A DNA stretch of 64,000 bases from Myxococcales bacterium (GTDB taxonomy: Bacteria > Myxococcota_A > Polyangia > Polyangiales > Polyangiaceae), in NCBI GenBank assembly GCA_016712525.1, contig JADJQX010000007.1, forward strand, positions 1,984,001 to 2,048,000, read 5' to 3'. Under the pieces are notes generated by a model. That model did no database searches and was not told the DNA's origin. It saw only the letters and a list, made by a program, of their open reading frames with translations. The translations under genes were made by a program, and so were the position numbers. Positions 16,894 to 25,334 of the stretch are shown here, in pieces (positions within the stretch are counted from its first letter, which is position 1; each line of letters opens with the position of its first letter).

Positions 16894-17894
16894 AGGTGCG
16901 CGCGCTCCCCGTCCTCGACGCCCCGAAGGCGAACCGCGCCGACCCACGCTCGGTGCGCCTCTCGCTCACGGACCGATGCGATTTGGCGTGCGTCTACTGC
17001 CGGCCCGACAAACGCGACGGCTACTTCGAAGAGACCTTGGACCTCGCCGCGTTCACGGCGCTCTTGCGCGGCCTCCACGCCGGGGGCGTGCGGAGGGTGC
17101 GCATCACGGGCGGCGAGCCGCTCCTCTCTCCCCTCGTCGTCGATGCGGTTCGCGCCATTCGGGACGTCGGCTTCGAGGACGTCGCCCTCACCACGAACGC
17201 GACGCGCCTCTCGAGGCTCGCCGAGCCGCTCCTCGAGGCCGGTCTCCAACGGCTCAACGTATCGCTCGACACGCTCGACGAGACACGGTTCGAGCGCATC
17301 ACGCGCGGAGGCAAGCTCGCCACGGTGCTCGCCGGCATCGAGGCGATGGTCGCCCTCCCCTTCGCCGAGAAGAAGCTCAACGTGGTGGTGGTCCGCGGCG
17401 AGAACGACGACGAGCTCGAGAGCCTCACGCGTTTCGCGTGGGCGCGCGGGATAACGCCTCGGTTCCTCGAGGTGATGGCGATCGGCGAAGGTGCGAACCT
17501 CTCGCACAAGGTGGTCTCGTACGCGGAGCAACGCGCTCGCCTCGCCCACTTGCTGGAGGACGACCGCCCGGAGCGCGATTTGGACCGCGGCCCCGCGCGC
17601 TACGTCCGCGCGCGCAAAGCCTTCGGGCCGCAGCGCGTGGGCTTCATCACCGGCACGACCGACACCTACTGCGACGGGTGCGACCGGCTAAGGGTCGCGG
17701 CCGACGGCACACTTCGGCCCTGTCTCGCCAAGAACGAAGGGGTCTCGGCCGCCGACGAGGCCGCGCGCGGCGATGTCGAGGCGGTACGGCGTCGCCTCAC
17801 CGAAGCCTGGGAAATGAAGCCCGACGGCGAGACCTTCCGCGGGTGCACCGAGCCCTCGGCGCGCGAGGTCTCGATCCGCAAGATCGGCGGTTGA
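16890..17894 (+). CDS. moaA: GTP 3',8-cyclase MoaA (radical SAM)
   Basis: 334 residues. The N-terminal radical-SAM cluster motif Cx3CxxC reads CDLACVYC; the C-terminal second [4Fe-4S] cluster ligands are in YCDGCDRLR and, 14 residues after the second, in LRPCLA. ITGGEPL is the SAM-binding glycine motif. The chain ends RKIGG, and MoaA needs a terminal di-glycine for activity. Last gene of the Moco operon, ending 16 bp before the convergent MutS-like gene. The order moeA-moaC-moaE/mogA-moaD-moaA supplies most of the pathway apart from MoeB and nucleotide-transfer enzymes. Confidence 0.96.
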   Translation: MKVRALPVLDAPKANRADPRSVRLSLTDRCDLACVYCRPDKRDGYFEETLDLAAFTALLRGLHAGGVRRVRITGGEPLLSPLVVDAVRAIRDVGFEDVALTTNATRLSRLAEPLLEAGLQRLNVSLDTLDETRFERITRGGKLATVLAGIEAMVALPFAEKKLNVVVVRGENDDELESLTRFAWARGITPRFLEVMAIGEGANLSHKVVSYAEQRARLAHLLEDDRPERDLDRGPARYVRARKAFGPQRVGFITGTTDTYCDGCDRLRVAADGTLRPCLAKNEGVSAADEAARGDVEAVRRRLTEAWEMKPDGETFRGCTEPSAREVSIRKIGG

Positions 17895-17909
17895 GGCTCG
17901 ATCGAGGAT

Positions 17910-19766
17910 TCAGGGGCGGTCGTCGGGGACGATCACGTCGAGCCCGACGATCCGCATGAGGCGCAGGGCGTTCGAGCTCTGCACGACCCCCTGCCGGAGA
18001 GCGTAGTCGAACGTCATCGTCTCGCCGTCGACCTGCTCTTCGAAGTGCACGTTCCTGACCTTGCCCGCGTGCTCCTGCTCGAGGTCGCCGAGCGCGAGAT
18101 CGTGGGTGGAGACGGCCCCCGAAGCCCCGCACGCGACGAGCTCGTTCACGAGGGCGCGCGCGCCGATGAGGCGCTCACGGGTGTTGGTCCCGTGCAGGAT
18201 CTCGTCGAGCAAGAAGAACGCGCAGACCTCCGAGCCCTTCGTCCGTCGCGCCAGGTCGAGCACGATCTTGAGCTTCTTCAGCTCGGCGTAGAAGCGCGAC
18301 ACCCCCTCGTCGAGCGAGTCACGGACGCGCATGCTCGTCGCGACCACGAAGCGACCGATGACGAGGCGCTCGGCGCACACGGGCGCCCCGGTCCGGGCGA
18401 GGACGGCGTTCGTGCCGAGGGCGCGGAGGAGCGTCGATTTCCCGGACATGTTGGACCCGGTCACGACGAGGGAGGCGCCACGACCGGAGAGAGACACGTC
18501 GTTGCCGACACGCTTCCCCGGAGCGAGGAGCGGATGACCGAGCTTCTTCGCCTCGAAGACGGGCTCCTCGGCGAGCTCGGGGTATGCGAACCCGGGGTTC
18601 TCGAACGCGAACGTCGCGAGGCTCGCGGACGCTTCCATCTCGGAGAGCGCCGAGAACCACGAGGGCGCGGAGGCCCCCACGCGGGCACGCCACGCCTCGA
18701 GCGCGATGGCGCAGTGCACGTCCCATAGGAGGACGGGCGAGACGAAGATCCGAAAAAACTCGTTCTCGCGCGCGTCGACGAAGCCGACGATGCGACCGAG
18801 GCGCTTCATTTCGGTGGTGGCGCTCACGCCGCCCTCGGACACGAGCACCGCGCGCAGCGCGACGAGCGCTTTCGACGAGAACGACGCCCCCTCGATGCGC
18901 GAGAGCATCTCGCCGTACCGACCGAGCGCGCTCTCCTTGGACGAAGCCGCGGCGAGGGCCTTGTCGGCCCGGGAACGGAAGCTCCGCGTGAGCACGAGGC
19001 CCACGACGAGGGGCACCGCGAAGACGCCCATCGGCACGACATGGAGCTGCCCGAGCACGAGCAACGTGAGGGTGGCGAGTGGCACGAGGAACGCCGCGGC
19101 GCGGAGGCCGGGCCCCGCGTCGTTCTTGTGGATCTCGGCCGCCCACGCGCCGAAGGGGGAAGGATCGGGTTTGTCGTCCCCGAGCATGGCCCCCGACACG
19201 GCGAGCTTCTCGCGGAGGTCGTGGAGCCGAGAGAGCTCGCGGATCGCCTCTTGGCGCTCGCGCGTGCGCGCCGGGAGCTCGTCGTCGAGCGCGCCGAGGA
19301 GCCACGACGCGAGGAGCGCCTCGCCCTTTCGGGTCGCCGTGCGATCGACGAGCTGGAAGAGAGAGCCCCGACCGAAGAGATCGAGGTCGTCCGCGTACGG
19401 GTGCTCGGCGGCCTCTTTCGAGAAGCGCTCTCCGGCGCCGGTGTCGCGTTTCCAGTCCCCCGCGAGGCGCGCGAGCCCGCCCTCGAAGTAGCGCACGGCC
19501 GCCTCGGCACGCTCGAGCGCCTCGAGGATCCGAGCGTGCGAGACGACGAGCACGAAGAACCCGGCGAGGAAGCCGAGCGGCCCCACCCACGCGAGGCTCG
19601 GGAGCTTGCCCCCGACGATGAGGCCGACGCCGACCACGGCCCCGAGGAAGGTCACGACGCGCGCCGTGGACACGAGATTCGCGCGGGAGCCGAGCTGCGC
19701 CGCCGTTCGAGCACGTTCGGCCTTTCGCGCTTCGTAGAGCGAGCTCGGGCCCTCGGGTTCATCCAT
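17910..19766 (-). CDS. Membrane-anchored MutS-like ATPase
   Basis: 618 residues. The C-terminal half is a MutS domain V ATPase: Walker A GSNMSGKST at 437-445, then STLLRALGTNAVLAR, a Walker B-like FFLLDEILHGTNT and an STHDLAL switch. Unlike MutS1 or MutS2 it lacks the mismatch-recognition and Smr domains and has hydrophobic helices at about 36-53 and 58-76, and another pair near 225-265. This architecture is known as an uncharacterised MutS-related family. The ATG at 19766 is preferred because a TAGGGT box ends 7 bp upstream and longer frames run into the neighbouring small gene. Function unknown; mismatch repair is unlikely. Confidence 0.85.
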   Translation of the reverse strand: MDEPEGPSSLYEARKAERARTAAQLGSRANLVSTARVVTFLGAVVGVGLIVGGKLPSLAWVGPLGFLAGFFVLVVSHARILEALERAEAAVRYFEGGLARLAGDWKRDTGAGERFSKEAAEHPYADDLDLFGRGSLFQLVDRTATRKGEALLASWLLGALDDELPARTRERQEAIRELSRLHDLREKLAVSGAMLGDDKPDPSPFGAWAAEIHKNDAGPGLRAAAFLVPLATLTLLVLGQLHVVPMGVFAVPLVVGLVLTRSFRSRADKALAAASSKESALGRYGEMLSRIEGASFSSKALVALRAVLVSEGGVSATTEMKRLGRIVGFVDARENEFFRIFVSPVLLWDVHCAIALEAWRARVGASAPSWFSALSEMEASASLATFAFENPGFAYPELAEEPVFEAKKLGHPLLAPGKRVGNDVSLSGRGASLVVTGSNMSGKSTLLRALGTNAVLARTGAPVCAERLVIGRFVVATSMRVRDSLDEGVSRFYAELKKLKIVLDLARRTKGSEVCAFFLLDEILHGTNTRERLIGARALVNELVACGASGAVSTHDLALGDLEQEHAGKVRNVHFEEQVDGETMTFDYALRQGVVQSSNALRLMRIVGLDVIVPDDRP

Positions 19767-19773
19767 CGCTCGG

Positions 19774-19779
19774 ACCCTA
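19774..19779 (-). promoter_or_regulatory. Probable -10 box (TAGGGT) of the MutS-like gene
   Basis: Read on the minus strand, TAGGGT is preceded by TTTTTTGC and followed after 7 bp by the start codon. It is the same hexamer as before moeA and pgsA. No -35 element is evident. Confidence 0.4.
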
Positions 19780-19890
19780 GCAAAAAACCGAGGTTCGCGC
19801 GGGGAGGCGGCGACGTCGACCGGCGGCGCGATCCTTTCGATCGCCGCGATCCGGCTCGCGGCAGCCCCCTTCGCCTCGGGGGCGAGCCCC

Positions 19891-20175
19891 TCATGCCGCG
19901 CGGAGACGCTTCGACGACGAGGAGCGGCGCTGGCCGGTCCGCGGGGCTTTGCGGGCCCTGTCGGCGGCGCTGGCCACGGCGACGGCGAGCCCGAACATGG
20001 TGAGGCGCACCTCCTCGGCGCGACGCGTGACGAGACCACCACGAGAGAGCCTGGCGATGGCGGCCCGAAGCTCGGCGGGCTCGGCGGCGACCCGGAGCTC
20101 GATCGCGTCGAAGGTCGCGGGAGAGGAGGTGCGGGAGAGGCGGGCGATGGCGCGGAGGATTTGGGTGTCGACCAT
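19891..20175 (-). CDS. Small winged-helix-like hypothetical protein
   Basis: 94 residues. VDTQILRAIARLSRTSSPAT, then IELRVAAEPAELRAAIARL followed by SRGGLVTRRAEEVRLT has the helix-helix-helix-wing rhythm of MarR/ArsR-like winged helices, and the last 20 residues are strongly basic. It could bind DNA, but no family was recognised. A TAAGGT box ends 6 bp before the ATG, with TGGACA 18 bp further upstream. The region beyond it is markedly AT-rich for this window. It lies 124 bp upstream of the MutS-like gene on the same strand. Confidence 0.55.
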   Translation of the reverse strand: MVDTQILRAIARLSRTSSPATFDAIELRVAAEPAELRAAIARLSRGGLVTRRAEEVRLTMFGLAVAVASAADRARKAPRTGQRRSSSSKRLRAA

Positions 20176-20181
20176 GGGGAG

Positions 20182-20211
20182 ACCTTACGTTCACCCCTGA
20201 ACACCTGTCCA
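20182..20211 (-). promoter_or_regulatory. Candidate promoter of the small winged-helix-like gene
   Basis: On the minus strand TGGACA and TAAGGT are 18 bp apart, and the latter ends 6 bp before the ATG. The sequence further upstream (20219-20270) is AT-rich, unusual in this 70% GC context, and could hold an UP-element or operator. This is inference from hexamer match only. Confidence 0.35.
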
Positions 20212-20325
20212 AAACCCTGCGTCGATTTTTCGTAATTACACGATATGAATCACTATTTTCGACACCGAACCACTGCGCACCGGGTCAGCTCCCGCCGCGC
20301 GTGCAGGTAGGGAAAGCGCGGCTGT

Positions 20326-22524
20326 TCAGGGGGCCGTCCCGAGCTCGTTCAGGAGGAACGAGAGCTCGTCGGCCATCTCGTCGGCGAGCTTGCCCACGGG
20401 TTTTCCGGCGCCGTGGCCCGCCTTCGTCTCGACACGAAGCAGGACCGGTCGGGTCGCGTCCGCTTGGGCCGCACGGAGGCGCGCGGCCATCTTGCGCGCG
20501 TGCATCGGGTCGACACGCGAGTCGCTCTCGGCGGTCGTGAAGAGCACCGAGGGGTACCGCGTGCCCGCCTTCACGTGATGGTACGGCGAGTACGACTCGA
20601 GGACGGCGCGCGCCTTGGGCTCGTCGGGATCGCCGTACTCGGGGATCCAGAGCTTGCCGATGCGGAATTTGTGGAAGCGGAGCATGTCGGTGAGGGGCAC
20701 GAGCGAGAGCCCCGCGCGAAAGAGCTCGGGCCGCTGCGTGATCGCGACGGCCACGAGCAGGCCGCCGTTCGAGCCGCCCATCGCGCCGAGCGACTCCCTC
20801 GAGGTGATCTTCTCGGCGACGAGCTTCTCGGCGCACGCGTAGTAGTCGTCGAAGACGTTCTGCTTCTTGTCGAGCATCCCGGCGGCGTGCCACGCCTCGC
20901 CGTACTCTCCCCCGCCGCGCAAGATGGCGTGCGCCCACACCCCACCACGCGAGAGCACGCTCATCACACGCGCGCTGTACTGCGGGGTCTGGTTCACGTT
21001 GAAGCCCCCGTACCCGTAGAGCACCGTCGGGGCCTTCGCGTCGTGCTTGAGCGGCCCCTTGGAGACGACGAAGAGCGGAATCTTCGTGCCGTCCTTCGAG
21101 GTGGCGAAGAGGCGCACGACCTCGACGTCGTCGGCCGAGAAGCCGGCTCCCACGCGATCCCACGGGGCGAGCGCGGAGTCCCCGAGCACCTCGACCTTCG
21201 GAGGCCTGGCGTAGCTGTCGTGTCGAACGAAGATCTCCTCGCCGTCGAGGCCCACGGCGAGGGACGCCGTCGTCGCAGGGGGGAGCGCGACCTCGCCTTT
21301 TCGCGCGCCGTCGCGACCGAAGCGGACGACCTCGGTCTCGGCGTCCTTCAGGTACGTGACGACGATTTCTTTCTTGGTGACGACGACGTCCTCGAGGGTC
21401 TCTCGCGCCTCGGGGATCACGGTCTTCCACGACTCTCGCCCTTTGCCGGCGGCGAGGTCGGCGTACGAGACCTGGTAGAGCGCGTAGGTCGGCGCGCCGT
21501 CGTTCGTCTGCACGAAGAGCCCCTCGGGGCGTGCGATGGCCGAAAAACGCGCGCGCTTTCCGACGGCCACCGGGATCGTCTTCGCGTTCGGCTGCGTGGC
21601 CGAGCGCACGAAGAGCTCGTTTTTGTCCCACCCCATGTGCACGTGGAAGACGAGCCACTTGCCATCGGAGCTGATGCTCACCTGCGGGACGTCGAGCTTG
21701 TCGCGGCCCTCCCCGAAGACGAGGGTGTCGTCCTTCGGATCGGCGCCCATCGCGTGGAAGTAGATCTTCGAACCGTATTTCTCGTCGCCCGCGGGCACGG
21801 TGCCCTTCTCGGGGTAGCGCGAGTAGTAGAAGCCGGAGCCGTCGGGCTTCCACGCGACCGAGGCGTGGCGCGTGCGGTCGATCGCGAGCGGCAGATCCTT
21901 GCCCGTGTCGACGTCGCGCACGTGGAGCACGCTCTCTTCGCTACCGTTCTCGCTGCGACCCCACGCGACGAGCCGACCGTCCCGCGAGGGGTACCACCAG
22001 TCGAGCGCGACGGTGCCGTCTTGCGCGAGCGCCGAGACGTCGATGAGCACGCGGTCTTTGCCGTCACGCCCGTCGCGCACGTACAGCGTGGATTGGTTCT
22101 GAGCGCCCTCGCGCTTCGTGTGGAAGTACCGGAGCTTGCCCGACGGGGCCTTGCGCACGGCCGGGGCCGACAGCGTACCTACCTGAAGGAACTTCTGGAT
22201 ATCGTTACGGAAAGCGTCGCGCCCGGGGACCTTGTCGAGGTAAGCACGCGTGCGGGCGTTCTCTTCCGCGGTGCGCTTCTTCGTGGCCTCGCTCTCCGCG
22301 TCCTCGAGCTCCGCGAAGGGATCGAACCGGTCGAGGCCTGCTCGGCCCGCGCCCGAGAAGACCGCGCTGCCGGAGAAGAGCTCGGGCGACCGCGACGCGA
22401 GGGGGAGCGACTCGTCCACCTTGGCGGTCGTGGGAGGCGCCACCACGAGAGGTTTGTGAGCGCCCTCGCACGCGAGCAGGGGGAGCGCGAGGGCGGCGAG
22501 CTTGGCCAAGGACCGTCGGTTCAT
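20326..22524 (-). CDS. Prolyl oligopeptidase family lipoprotein (peptidase S9A)
   Basis: 732 residues. The N-terminus MNRRSLAKLAALALPLLAC is a lipoprotein signal, so the enzyme probably acts in the periplasm or at the surface. An N-terminal beta-propeller precedes a C-terminal alpha/beta hydrolase domain. The catalytic triad is visible as S585 in GGSNGG, D668 in ESDSRVDP and H704 in AGHGAG. Prolyl oligopeptidases cut short peptides after proline. The ATG at 22524 gives the lipoprotein signal; an upstream in-frame start would mask it. Divergent from surE with a 131-bp shared upstream region. Confidence 0.92.
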   Translation of the reverse strand: MNRRSLAKLAALALPLLACEGAHKPLVVAPPTTAKVDESLPLASRSPELFSGSAVFSGAGRAGLDRFDPFAELEDAESEATKKRTAEENARTRAYLDKVPGRDAFRNDIQKFLQVGTLSAPAVRKAPSGKLRYFHTKREGAQNQSTLYVRDGRDGKDRVLIDVSALAQDGTVALDWWYPSRDGRLVAWGRSENGSEESVLHVRDVDTGKDLPLAIDRTRHASVAWKPDGSGFYYSRYPEKGTVPAGDEKYGSKIYFHAMGADPKDDTLVFGEGRDKLDVPQVSISSDGKWLVFHVHMGWDKNELFVRSATQPNAKTIPVAVGKRARFSAIARPEGLFVQTNDGAPTYALYQVSYADLAAGKGRESWKTVIPEARETLEDVVVTKKEIVVTYLKDAETEVVRFGRDGARKGEVALPPATTASLAVGLDGEEIFVRHDSYARPPKVEVLGDSALAPWDRVGAGFSADDVEVVRLFATSKDGTKIPLFVVSKGPLKHDAKAPTVLYGYGGFNVNQTPQYSARVMSVLSRGGVWAHAILRGGGEYGEAWHAAGMLDKKQNVFDDYYACAEKLVAEKITSRESLGAMGGSNGGLLVAVAITQRPELFRAGLSLVPLTDMLRFHKFRIGKLWIPEYGDPDEPKARAVLESYSPYHHVKAGTRYPSVLFTTAESDSRVDPMHARKMAARLRAAQADATRPVLLRVETKAGHGAGKPVGKLADEMADELSFLLNELGTAP

Positions 22525-22619
22525 GGGCGCGAAGAATGCCCGTTTTTTCACGTCTGTCACGTGGGAGCGCACGCGCCTCACGGCCGCGCTTCACGTGCTC
22601 GAAGCGGGGCGAAGGCGTG

Positions 22620-22648
22620 TTGCGAATCGGGCGCGCTCGGCCTACGGT
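22620..22648 (+). promoter_or_regulatory. Sigma-70-like promoter of surE
   Basis: TTGCGA (22620-22625) and TACGGT (22643-22648) are separated by 17 bp. The -10 hexamer ends only 7 bp before the surE ATG, so the transcript would begin at or within a base or two of the start codon, that is, be leaderless. Confidence 0.5.
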
Positions 22649-22655
22649 CCGCGCC

Positions 22656-23417
22656 ATGCGCCCCCTCGTGCTCCTCTCGAACGACGACGGCTACGAATCG
22701 AAGGCCCTCCACGCCATGCGCGACGCGCTCGTCGCCCACGGAGCCGACGTGGTCACGGTCGCGCCCGCCACCGAGCAGAGCGCCACGAGCCACTCCTTGA
22801 GCCTTCATCGGCCGCTCCGGGCGCGCCATCACGCGGACGGCGTCCACTCGCTCGACGGCACCCCCGCCGACTGCGTCTACATCGCCCTCCATGCGGGGAC
22901 GCGGTTTCTTCCGCGGAGGCCCGACCTCGTCGTGTCGGGCATCAACCGTGGCCTGAACCTCGGGCAAGACGTGTTCTATTCGGGCACCGTCGCCGCGGCG
23001 CGCGAGGGAGCTCTCCGAGGCATCCCGGCATTCGCCACGAGCGCCCACGTGCTCGCCGACATCCCCCGCATCGCGGACCTCTCGGCGCGCCTCGCCCTCG
23101 CCCTTGTCGGCGTGACCACACCGTCGGGGCGGGCCCCGCTCCTGTCCCTGAACGCCCCCGAGGTCTGGAACGGAGACATCCGGGTCGCGCGCCTCGGCGC
23201 CCGCATCTACGACGAGCTCGTCGACATTCGCCAGGACCCTCGCGGGCGCGACTACTTCTGGCTCGGTGGCCCCGGCGTGCGCCACGACCCGGACCCCGGC
23301 AGCGACACCGAGGCCTACGACGCGGGCGCCGTCACGCTGACGTCTCTCCTACTCGACCTCACCTCGGCGCCCGACACGGGCTTCGTCGAGGGCATCGTGG
23401 CGAAGACCCACCCCTGA
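22656..23417 (+). CDS. surE: 5'-nucleotidase / survival protein SurE
   Basis: 253 residues. Metal-dependent phosphatase acting on nucleoside 5'-monophosphates and related compounds. Family motifs are complete: LLSNDDGYES near the start (metal-binding D10 and D11), APATEQSATSHSLSL, SLDGTPADCVYIAL, and VSGINRGLNLGQDVFYSGTV with N97. The start is fixed by the N-terminal strand and by the promoter 7 bp upstream. It converges with the aldehyde dehydrogenase gene; a GC-rich hairpin lies between them. Confidence 0.95.
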   Translation: MRPLVLLSNDDGYESKALHAMRDALVAHGADVVTVAPATEQSATSHSLSLHRPLRARHHADGVHSLDGTPADCVYIALHAGTRFLPRRPDLVVSGINRGLNLGQDVFYSGTVAAAREGALRGIPAFATSAHVLADIPRIADLSARLALALVGVTTPSGRAPLLSLNAPEVWNGDIRVARLGARIYDELVDIRQDPRGRDYFWLGGPGVRHDPDPGSDTEAYDAGAVTLTSLLLDLTSAPDTGFVEGIVAKTHP

Positions 23418-23428
23418 CGGCTCACCGC

Positions 23429-23447
23429 GCCGGCGTTCTACGCCGGC
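23429..23447. terminator. Hairpin between convergent surE and aldehyde dehydrogenase genes
   Basis: GCCGGCGT and ACGCCGGC form a perfect 8-bp stem with a 3-base TCT loop. No T-run follows on either strand, so it may act with Rho or only block readthrough. Its position between two stops supports a termination role. Confidence 0.45.
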
Positions 23448-23455
23448 CGGGCGAA

Positions 23456-25015
23456 TCAGCCGCCGAAGAGGCGCTTGGGGAGGGCCGAGAGCAGCGTGAA
23501 AATGGCCCCGATACGCGCGCCGATCGACGTGGCGCCACCGCGCGCGAGCACGAGGGCCATGGCGACCGCGCGGAGCACGGGCGTGTACGGGTACCAGTAG
23601 AGCTCACGTTTCGCGCGGTTCTCGTCGACGAGGACGAGCTTCGGACGCGAGCAGATGTCGAGCGCGAAGTGCGATCCCGTCACGCCGAAGCCGGACTCGC
23701 CCACGCCCGTCCACGGCGCCGCGGGGATCGCCCCCGAGAACCCGTGGGCGTTCACGGTCACGACGCCCGCGCGGAGCTTCTTCGCGAGGGCCTCGCCGCG
23801 TTCGGAGTCTTTCGTCCACACGCTCGCGGTGAGCCCGTATTTCGAGGCGTTCGCGAGCTTGAGGGCCTCGGCCTCGTCCTTCACGACGCGGATCGGGAGC
23901 ACGGGACCGAACGTCTCGTCGCGCATGAGGAGCATGTCGTCGGTGTCGACCTCGAGCACCGTCGGCTTCACACACGGGGCCGCGCCGGACTGGGCCCTCT
24001 CGTCGCTCACGTCGAACGAGCCGGACAGGAGCTTGGCGCCCTTCTCTTTTGCGTCCTCGAGGTGACGACGCACGACGGCGCGCTGCGCGTCGGTCGTGAG
24101 GGGCCCGTAGTCGCGACCTTCTTCGAGACCCTTCGCCGCCGCGACGATCTTGGTCTTGAGGGCTTCGGCGACCTTCTCCACCACGTACACACGCTCGACC
24201 GCGCCGCAGTTCTGCCCGCCGTTCATCATGGCCGCCCACAAGAGGCCGTTCGCCGCGCGCTCGAGCTCGGCGTCCTCGAGAACGATGGCCGCATCTTTTC
24301 CACCGAGCTCGAGCGCGCAGGGCACGAGCTTCTCGGCGCAGACGGCCGCGACCTTTCGGCCGGCCTGCGGGCTCCCCGTGAAGACCACGGCGTCGACGCC
24401 TCCCGCGACGAGCGCGGCGCCGAGCTCACGCCCGCCCTGGACGACCTGGAAGACCCCTTCGGGGACGAGCCCCTTCAGGAGCTTTTGGATGAGGGCGCCG
24501 GTGCGCGGCGTGACCTCGCTCGGCTTGAAGACGACCGCGTTGCCCGCGAGGAGCGCCGGCACGATCGCGCGAAGGGGCAGCGCGAACGGGAAATTCCACG
24601 GCATGACGACGGCGACGACGCCGCGCGCGACCCTGTGGATGAAGCCGTACTTTTTCGGGTAGGCGATCGGATCGAGCTCGATCTCCTCGGGCTCGAAGAG
24701 GTCGGCCGCGGCCTGCCCCCAGTGCGTGGCGACGTCGGCCGAAGCGAGCACCTCGCCGAGGAGGGCCTCCACCTCGGGCTTGCCCGTCTCGAGGCGCACG
24801 AGCTTCGCGGTCTCCTCGGCGGACTCGAGGATTCGCTTGGCGAGGGGCGCGAGGGCCTTCGTGCGCTCTTCGACGTCGAGCGCGCCCCAGGCCTCTTGGG
24901 CCTCCCTCGCCTTCGCGAGCGCCTTCTCGACGTCGTCCGGGGACGACGCGGACACGTCGTCGAGCGAGGATCCGTCGGCGGGGCTCGTCGTGGGAAAAAG
25001 TTCGGCTTGGCTCAC
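23456..25015 (-). CDS. Aldehyde dehydrogenase with hydrophobic C-terminal tail
   Basis: 519 residues, NAD(P)-dependent ALDH superfamily. Catalytic residues are all present: N141 in PWNFPF, K164 in FKPSEVTP, E236 in ELGGKD and C270 in GGQNCG. After the normal ALDH end (VNAHGFSGAIPAAPWTGVGE, then SGFG), about 45 extra residues contain a hydrophobic stretch (LRAVAMALVLARGG, then IGARIGAIFTLLSAL), suggesting membrane association as in some fatty-aldehyde dehydrogenases. The substrate is not determined. The gene starts at an ATG with a perfect TATAAT about 52 bp upstream on its strand. Confidence 0.92.
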   Translation of the reverse strand: MSQAELFPTTSPADGSSLDDVSASSPDDVEKALAKAREAQEAWGALDVEERTKALAPLAKRILESAEETAKLVRLETGKPEVEALLGEVLASADVATHWGQAAADLFEPEEIELDPIAYPKKYGFIHRVARGVVAVVMPWNFPFALPLRAIVPALLAGNAVVFKPSEVTPRTGALIQKLLKGLVPEGVFQVVQGGRELGAALVAGGVDAVVFTGSPQAGRKVAAVCAEKLVPCALELGGKDAAIVLEDAELERAANGLLWAAMMNGGQNCGAVERVYVVEKVAEALKTKIVAAAKGLEEGRDYGPLTTDAQRAVVRRHLEDAKEKGAKLLSGSFDVSDERAQSGAAPCVKPTVLEVDTDDMLLMRDETFGPVLPIRVVKDEAEALKLANASKYGLTASVWTKDSERGEALAKKLRAGVVTVNAHGFSGAIPAAPWTGVGESGFGVTGSHFALDICSRPKLVLVDENRAKRELYWYPYTPVLRAVAMALVLARGGATSIGARIGAIFTLLSALPKRLFGG

Positions 25016-25066
25016 GAGGCGGGTCTACCAGAACTCGGCCCCGTCGCGCGCGCAGAAATCCTCACA

Positions 25067-25072
25067 ATTATA
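25067..25072 (-). promoter_or_regulatory. Consensus -10 box (TATAAT) for the aldehyde dehydrogenase gene
   Basis: A perfect TATAAT on the minus strand, 51 bp upstream of the ATG, in a locally AT-rich stretch. No TTGACA-like -35 hexamer lies 16-18 bp upstream, so it may depend on an activator or an extended element. Confidence 0.4.
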
Positions 25073-25298
25073 CCTTTACGTATAGCCTGGGCCTCGCGCG
25101 CCGATGCATCCGCGCGCGGACGCGACGAGGCACGAACCCCGCGATATCGAAGACAAAGAACAGGCGCCGCGGGTCGCTCGGACGCACCGGAGGCGCGTGA
25201 CCTCTGTCTCCTTCCAGGACCGATTCGGTCCCGGCTGCGCACGGCGGGTTGGCTGCTTTTTAAGCGCGAAAGAGGGCGTGGCCGCGGCGCGGCTTTGA

Positions 25299-25328
25299 TT
25301 GACCGGTCGTTTCCAGGTCCGCTACCGT
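25299..25328 (+). promoter_or_regulatory. Sigma-70-like promoter of the PEGA kinase gene
   Basis: TTGACC (25299-25304) and TACCGT (25323-25328) are separated by 18 bp. The -10 ends 6 bp before the ATG at 25335, so a leaderless message is expected, although GAGGA also lies directly before the ATG. Confidence 0.5.
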
Positions 25329-25334
25329 TGAGGA

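Larger units (their letters stand above)
25016..25334. other. 319-bp intergenic region between divergent aldehyde dehydrogenase and kinase genes
   Basis: No gene is supported here. It holds a TATAAT (minus strand, 25067-25072) embedded in an AT-rich patch, and the kinase promoter at the right end. The middle (about 25085-25290) shows no long inverted or direct repeat and no RNA fold I can defend. The short frames seen here lack coding-like third-position bias. Confidence 0.5.
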
